Made by a program: the position numbers and the translations under genes
Part shown: positions 59,200 to 64,000 of the stretch, piece by piece
Numbering within the stretch: position 1 is the stretch's first letter
Layout of the letters: every line of letters begins with the position of its first letter
The notes under the pieces: generated by a model
The model's database searches: none
What the model saw: only the letters and a program-made list of their open reading frames with translations
What the model was told of the DNA's origin: nothing
Source: Amborella trichopoda
Taxonomy: Eukaryota > Streptophyta > Magnoliopsida > Amborellales > Amborellaceae
Direction: 5' to 3'
Assembly (NCBI RefSeq): GCF_000471905.2
Contig: NW_006499776.1
Coordinates: 3,831,102-3,895,101, forward strand
DNA: 64,000 bases

Positions 59200-59790
59200 T
59201 TCAGGTCTGTCTTGAGAGTAAGTAGGATGGCGATTTTGCTAAGGTCGCCAGTGATGTTCTAATTGTCTCCAAACGATGGAGGGATACTTTGCTCTTTTGC
59301 CGACACGTGTCCTAAAGGGAATCATCCATCGGGCTTGGCCTGCCTTGTTTTAGGCTTAATAGGACATTTTCTTGGATCCCTTGGGGATTGATATGAAATG
59401 GTGAGATTAAGAGTGTGGGCGATAATGGAAATTCCTTTGACGACATTCCGAATGTCTTCAGGCGATTCTGGGGTATTTTCATCATTTGATGACACATGCC
59501 CTAAGGGAATCTTCCATCAACTTTGGCTTGTCCTCTTTTCAATCGATTTGATGCCTCTCTGATCCCTTAGGGGTCTGATGTGAAATGGTGAATCATATTC
59601 TTAGGCGTCATTAGAAATGTCTCTGACGACACTCTGAATGGCTTCAAATGGTCAAGGGGTATTTTCATCATTTGATGACTCATGTCCCAAAGGAATCTTT
59701 CCTCATTATTGGTCTGCCCTAGTTTTGGCCTAATGGGACTCATCTCTGATCCCTTAGGGGTTGGAATTGATGAGACAAGGCCTGGGGCTC
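59200..59790. repeat. ~188-bp tandem repeat, three units
   Basis: Units share GACACGTGTCCTAAAGGGAA (59302), GACACATGCCCTAAGGGAAT (59491) and GACTCATGTCCCAAAGGAAT (59677); spacing is 189 and 186 bp. Other shared words are GATCCCTTAGGGG, TGAAATGGTGA, GACGACA.TC.GAATG and GGGGTATTTTCATCATTTGA. A partial fourth unit may run to 59830. Confidence 0.8.
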
Positions 59791-60558
59791 GGTGCCATTT
59801 AGAATGCCTTTAGCGCCATTTCAAGTGGCACCTTACTGTGGGGCCCTCATTTTATAAAAGGGACTCTTGGGATCCCAAAGGGACCCATCCGTGGTTCATT
59901 TCCTAAGAACTTTTTGGATTTAAGGATCTCTTCACACTGTCATATTCCATCCCAGGAATCGGTGACTAGTAGCACTATCAATGGTTCCCATCTTACCTAT
60001 GTTTCTTCCTAAGGGCTACCTGTTTTTGATGATAATTCTGCATCTCAATTTAGGATGGGTCTCGGTGGGTCCACTAAGACTTGATCATCCTCGAGCTTCA
60101 ACCTTGTAGATTTTGACTTCCCTGAGGGGACTGACTCCAATGTCGTGAAGAGTCTTTACCATGCCCTAGGTCACTCTTCTCATGAGGAGGTATTCATTTT
60201 CCCATCATCATGAAGACAATGATAAGGGATTTGAAGGAGGTGGATTCCCTGGGTATCGAATCTTTTGTGAAAGAGTTGGGTGAACTTGTCATTCTTGCCC
60301 AAAAGATCATGGATTTAGAAGACTTGATTGAACTGCAGAATCCCTTGATCTTGCTTGAAGAATTAGCTAAGAGGCAGCACAACATGCTCTAGCGAAGAAC
60401 GGCTTCTGAAGGCTTTTTTGCTTTCGCATTTGATCTGTTTCTCTCATTTTAACTTGTATAGGGATAAGATGTGTCGGGTATTTAGCCTATGTGGTAGAAA
60501 ACTAGGATGTGCACTCCAAGCTAGAAGAGATCCCAGTAGTAAGGGAATACCCCTTAGT
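59791..60558. other. no convincing gene
   Basis: A short frame at 60210-60392 (Leu/Glu-rich, 60 residues) might be a coiled-coil remnant of a Gag N terminus, but nothing confirms it. It ends at the polypurine tract of the following LTR. Confidence 0.4.
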
Positions 60559-60569
60559 AAGGGGGAGAA
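60559..60569 (+). other. polypurine tract of Del/Tekay-like element
   Basis: AAGGGGGAGAA lies directly before TGTGACGACCC, the usual pairing of plus-strand primer and LTR start in these gypsy elements. Integrase or chromodomain code is not visible upstream, so the internal region is deleted or replaced. Confidence 0.75.
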
Positions 60570-63500
60570 TGTGACGACCCTAAATTTTTGAAACTGTAAA
60601 ACAATAATTATATAATAATAATGATAATAATAATAATAATAGTAATAAGAATAATATAATAATAAATATGATAAATAATAATAATAACAAACAAACAATA
60701 ATTTTATATTTTTGTCACCTAGACCACTTACATAGTGTGGACCGTAAGGATCACTCCTTCTCATGCTTCGTTTTAATTAATGTGTTAGGTCTTTTTTTTA
60801 TCACCGCGGCAGGTTAATATTCATGTGTGATTGGCTTCTTGACACATCCACATACTAAATAAGCCTGTCATCTTCCAACTCATCTGACATGGACTATGCA
60901 CCATACAATTTTAAAACGGGTTCTCTCTCTCTCTCTTTAAGAGAGTGGGTTTGGTTCTCTCTTTCTTTAAAAGAATGGGTTTGGTTGGTTCTCTCTTTCT
61001 TTAAAAGAGTGGGTTTGGTTCTCTCTCTCTCATCGTATTAAGCTTCATGGTCCTCATGCTTCTCACTCTTAGCATATGCTCTCTACCTGTTTCTACCACC
61101 CCATTACACAAACCCATAGAAGGAGCTACTCTACATATTGAGAAGGATAGATGATGGAGAAGAGCGAAATAATGGACTGAAATATTGTCTTGGGAGCCTC
61201 GAGTGTTTTTTTTTTACAATTTTTGATAGTGTCCTTGGTGGTGTTGCTTGGTGGTCATTTAGGGCGGCAAGGATTCCAAAGGACGAGAAACATCCATGTG
61301 AAGCAGGGACGGCTTCTTTCAATAAAAAAAATGACTATTTTACGACATCATGAAGTGAATGATGAATTCTAAATTGAGTCCACACTTGAGCAAGTTCTGA
61401 GCCAAGATGCTTCCCGGCCTTAGTGAGGCGAGATGATAAAGAGTCTGCGGCTGACTTAAATCAAACAAGTATTTTAATTTCTCTTGCATCTCAAAGTGAC
61501 ACATAAGCAAGTGATCCCATTCTCCTGAAAAATAGTCCATTTTTAATAAAATTATGATATTTCTATTCATCAATTTTAAGTGTAAATGATCTCATTTTCC
61601 TATTAAAATTATTATCTTGGTCTTTTGTTAGAAATTTCAGACATTGTAAATTATTAAAAGTGACCTTATTATTTCTGTCTATCACTAGGGATTTTAGATA
61701 CTATAACTATTAAAATTGAAATTGATTGTTTCTATCCATTCTGATGAATTTAGACACTATACATTATGGAATTTTCTTTTTAAGAAGATTATAATATTTC
61801 TATTTATTATACAAATTCTAGATATTGTAAGAGTAAGTGTAAGTGTAAGTGATCTCATTTGAAAATTGATATTTTCGCTTTTAGTAAAATTGTGATATTC
61901 CATTTATGGTTATGAATTTTAGATACTGTATATTATGATACTTCTGCTTTCAGTAAAATTGTAATATTTTTGTTTATTGCTATGAATTTTAGATATCGTA
62001 AGTTTTGTGTGTAAGTGACTTCATTTTTCATGTAAATTCATTTTCATTTTTTATGTAAATTTATTATTTGAAAAACTGATATTCTGTAATACTCCCAGAG
62101 ATATTTCTGCTTTTAATTATAATATTGTCAATACTGTAAGTTTTACATATTTATGTATTTATATAAGAAATACGTTGCATTTTGTTGTTGTTGCATTTAG
62201 TGCCAAATATGTGAAGAAGACCTATGATGATATAGTTGGGGTTGCATGAGCTCAAGAGGTTCTATTAATGTTGTTTGTGAATTTGTAATTAAATTTAATG
62301 GTTGACTACAGAGGTTATGCAGCAGTTGTTCTAGCAAGTTGCAAGTAGGTGTATTGTGTGTAGATGCAAGAACCTTAATTGTAATGAACATGCAAGAGTG
62401 TGGAAGTGTTTTGTCTCAAAAGGTTAATGTGTAGGGTTCTTGGGTGATGTTCGTTTGTGTTTGTCTATGCATATGTGGATATGCAACCATGCACACACAA
62501 ATATGTGGAATTGTGGATATGTATTTGTGTTCGAGAAAGCAAAATGCGAACTCAAAATAACATGGGAAAGGCATTTTTTTGAAAATTTAGAAATGTGTAC
62601 TCTCTCAAGGGACAGATTAAAGGGATATGGTGCTTCGAATAAGAAGGAAAATGTGGTTGTAATTTGCAAGTGTTGCGTGTAAGTAATTACTATAAATTGC
62701 TTCATGTGACTTCATATTAATGAATTCAAGAATATTTGAAAATATGATATTATTATTGACTGATATCTAATACCTTGATATACAGCCTGCAATTGACATA
62801 ATAATGTCCTTTAATCTATATGCATGATAATACGATATAGTGATGTTATTCGTGACTATATGTCTAGCATAGACATGGTTATGTTTCGTGTGATTACATA
62901 TGAGACATGCTTATGATAAGAGATGTGTGTATGACAACATGCTTCTGATGAAATATGTATGCATGGTAACATACTTTCGATAAGATATAGGCATATGGAA
63001 ACATGCCCCTGTTATGATATGATGTGATATGATGCTGGCAGCTGCCTGTTGGAAAAGGTACCTACTGTGTGAAGGATAGTGCCGACAACTATGATTTATG
63101 CTATGTGATATGTGGATTGGCACATATTGTGTGAATGATTGTGCTGACAGTTGTCTGCATGGGCATGGCACCTACTGTGTGAATGATGGTGCCGACAGCT
63201 CTCTGCATGGGCATTTTTCCCTAACTCTCTATGATAGGATAAGAGTTAGGAGTGTGTGTGTTTGGAGGGTCACACCCCCAAAATCTATGTGATTACATTA
63301 CTCATTGGGACCCCACTTGGTAGTGTAATGCTCTCTTGCCAGAAGGAAACATGAAAGGGTCGTTTCTTGTAAGATCCCTGCCTATCAAAAAGCCCCAAAG
63401 CACTTTGGGGACTGTGTGCGTGTGTGAGGTACTACGCAATGGATTTACCTATTGGTGGTGCTCTTTCCTGTGGGATAGTAGAAGTTTTAACCTTGAACCG

Positions 63501-64000
63501 AGGCCTGGGACCCGAGGTTGGTGCTTCTACTACAGGACTTCTGTTGTTGTGAATGCTTATCGTAGGACTTCTGTTGTTGTGAATGCTTACTGCACGAATT
63601 CTGTGGCTGTGAATGCTTGTTTGATTATATCTGATACTTAATGTTGATCTTAATATGAATCCTGTGCATATGGTTTATGTATCATGCTTATTTGCTTCGT
63701 CTAATAAAGAATACATGACATGTGTAAGATCGGAAATGAATCTGTCAATAGCATGTATTAGAATATATGAAATTATTACGTCAAAATCCTGCTTAATATG
63801 CATTCTTATAGAAAATATCTAAATTTGTCAATTATGATTATTTTTAAAGGATAATATTGGTCACTTACTGAGTAGCCAAACTCATCAAAGTATGATAACT
63901 TTTTTTCAGAGTAATTGCAGCAGGAGGAGTTTGGAAGAAGTTTACAGTCATGGATTAATTCACCTTTGTAACATTTGTAATGTCAAAGTTATATATATAT
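60570..64000 (+). repeat. Del/Tekay-like gypsy LTR, running past the window end
   Basis: It starts TGTGACGACCCTAAATTTTTG after a polypurine tract, a typical Del/Tekay LTR start. An AT microsatellite (60600-60690) follows. The segment 62880-63480 matches 20560-21130 in order and strand. A stretch near 63870-63940 (ACTGAGTAGCCAAACTCATC, then TTTTTTTCAGAGTAATTGCA) has the form seen near the 3' part of such LTRs. More than 3.4 kb is present, long even for this group, so a nested insertion is possible. Confidence 0.6.
60600..60692. repeat. (AAT)n microsatellite
   Basis: Mostly AAT/ATA triplets with a few interruptions (GATAATAAT, AGTAATAAG). Confidence 0.85.

Noticed and set aside
1..64000. CRISPR arrays, bacterial operons, phage genes, or tRNA/rRNA genes
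   Set aside because: Nothing in the window has the required repeat-spacer form, operon layout or RNA structure; all coding signs are plant nuclear gene or plant transposon.

Overview
This window is nuclear DNA from a flowering plant with a repeat-rich genome. The evidence is one gene with small exons and GT-AG introns, a microRNA172 target site, and many plant-type LTR retrotransposon, LINE and MITE remnants. I cannot fix the species. I see one convincing host gene in 64 kb: an APETALA2-class (euAP2) transcription factor at 38755-42232, plus strand, in ten exons that join into a 577-residue frame without stops.

Layout. 1-7249: a broken Tat-type Ty3/gypsy element on the minus strand (protease, gag, a leader with two tandem-repeat arrays, primer binding site, 1.2-kb 5' LTR); the rest of pol lies beyond the window. 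7250-10000: a 57-bp minisatellite and a Ty1/copia gag piece with a likely LTR. 10017-10886: two adjacent hAT-like MITEs. 15105-15612: a long-arm foldback element. 16580-19140: two decayed RTE-type LINE copies. 19990-21790: a repeat block shared with the right end of the window. 21923-24053: a small LTR element with an initiator-tRNA(Met) primer site, a LINE tail and a third hAT-like MITE. 24054-32190: decayed repeats, including a 690-bp direct duplication and a second copy of the small LTR element. 32218-37271: a nearly whole but dead chromovirus, minus strand, flanked by a 5-bp target duplication. 37272-42750: AP2 with upstream region, leader and 3' region. 42750-52680: mostly non-coding, with a copia gag remnant. 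52680-54190: a 1.5-kb purine-rich block of degenerate ~115-bp repeats. 54191-60557: noncoding LTR or leader-like sequence with several tandem repeats. 60559-64000: a polypurine tract and the start of a Del/Tekay-like gypsy LTR.

How the parts relate. AP2 is the only functional unit I can defend. It carries the LND motif, a nuclear-localisation-type basic stretch, two AP2 domains, an EAR repression motif and the miR172 site, so regulation by miR172 is expected. Two short upstream ORFs in the probable leader may add translational control. Nearly everything else is transposable-element sediment. I found no new multi-gene system; the most notable novelties are repeat structures.
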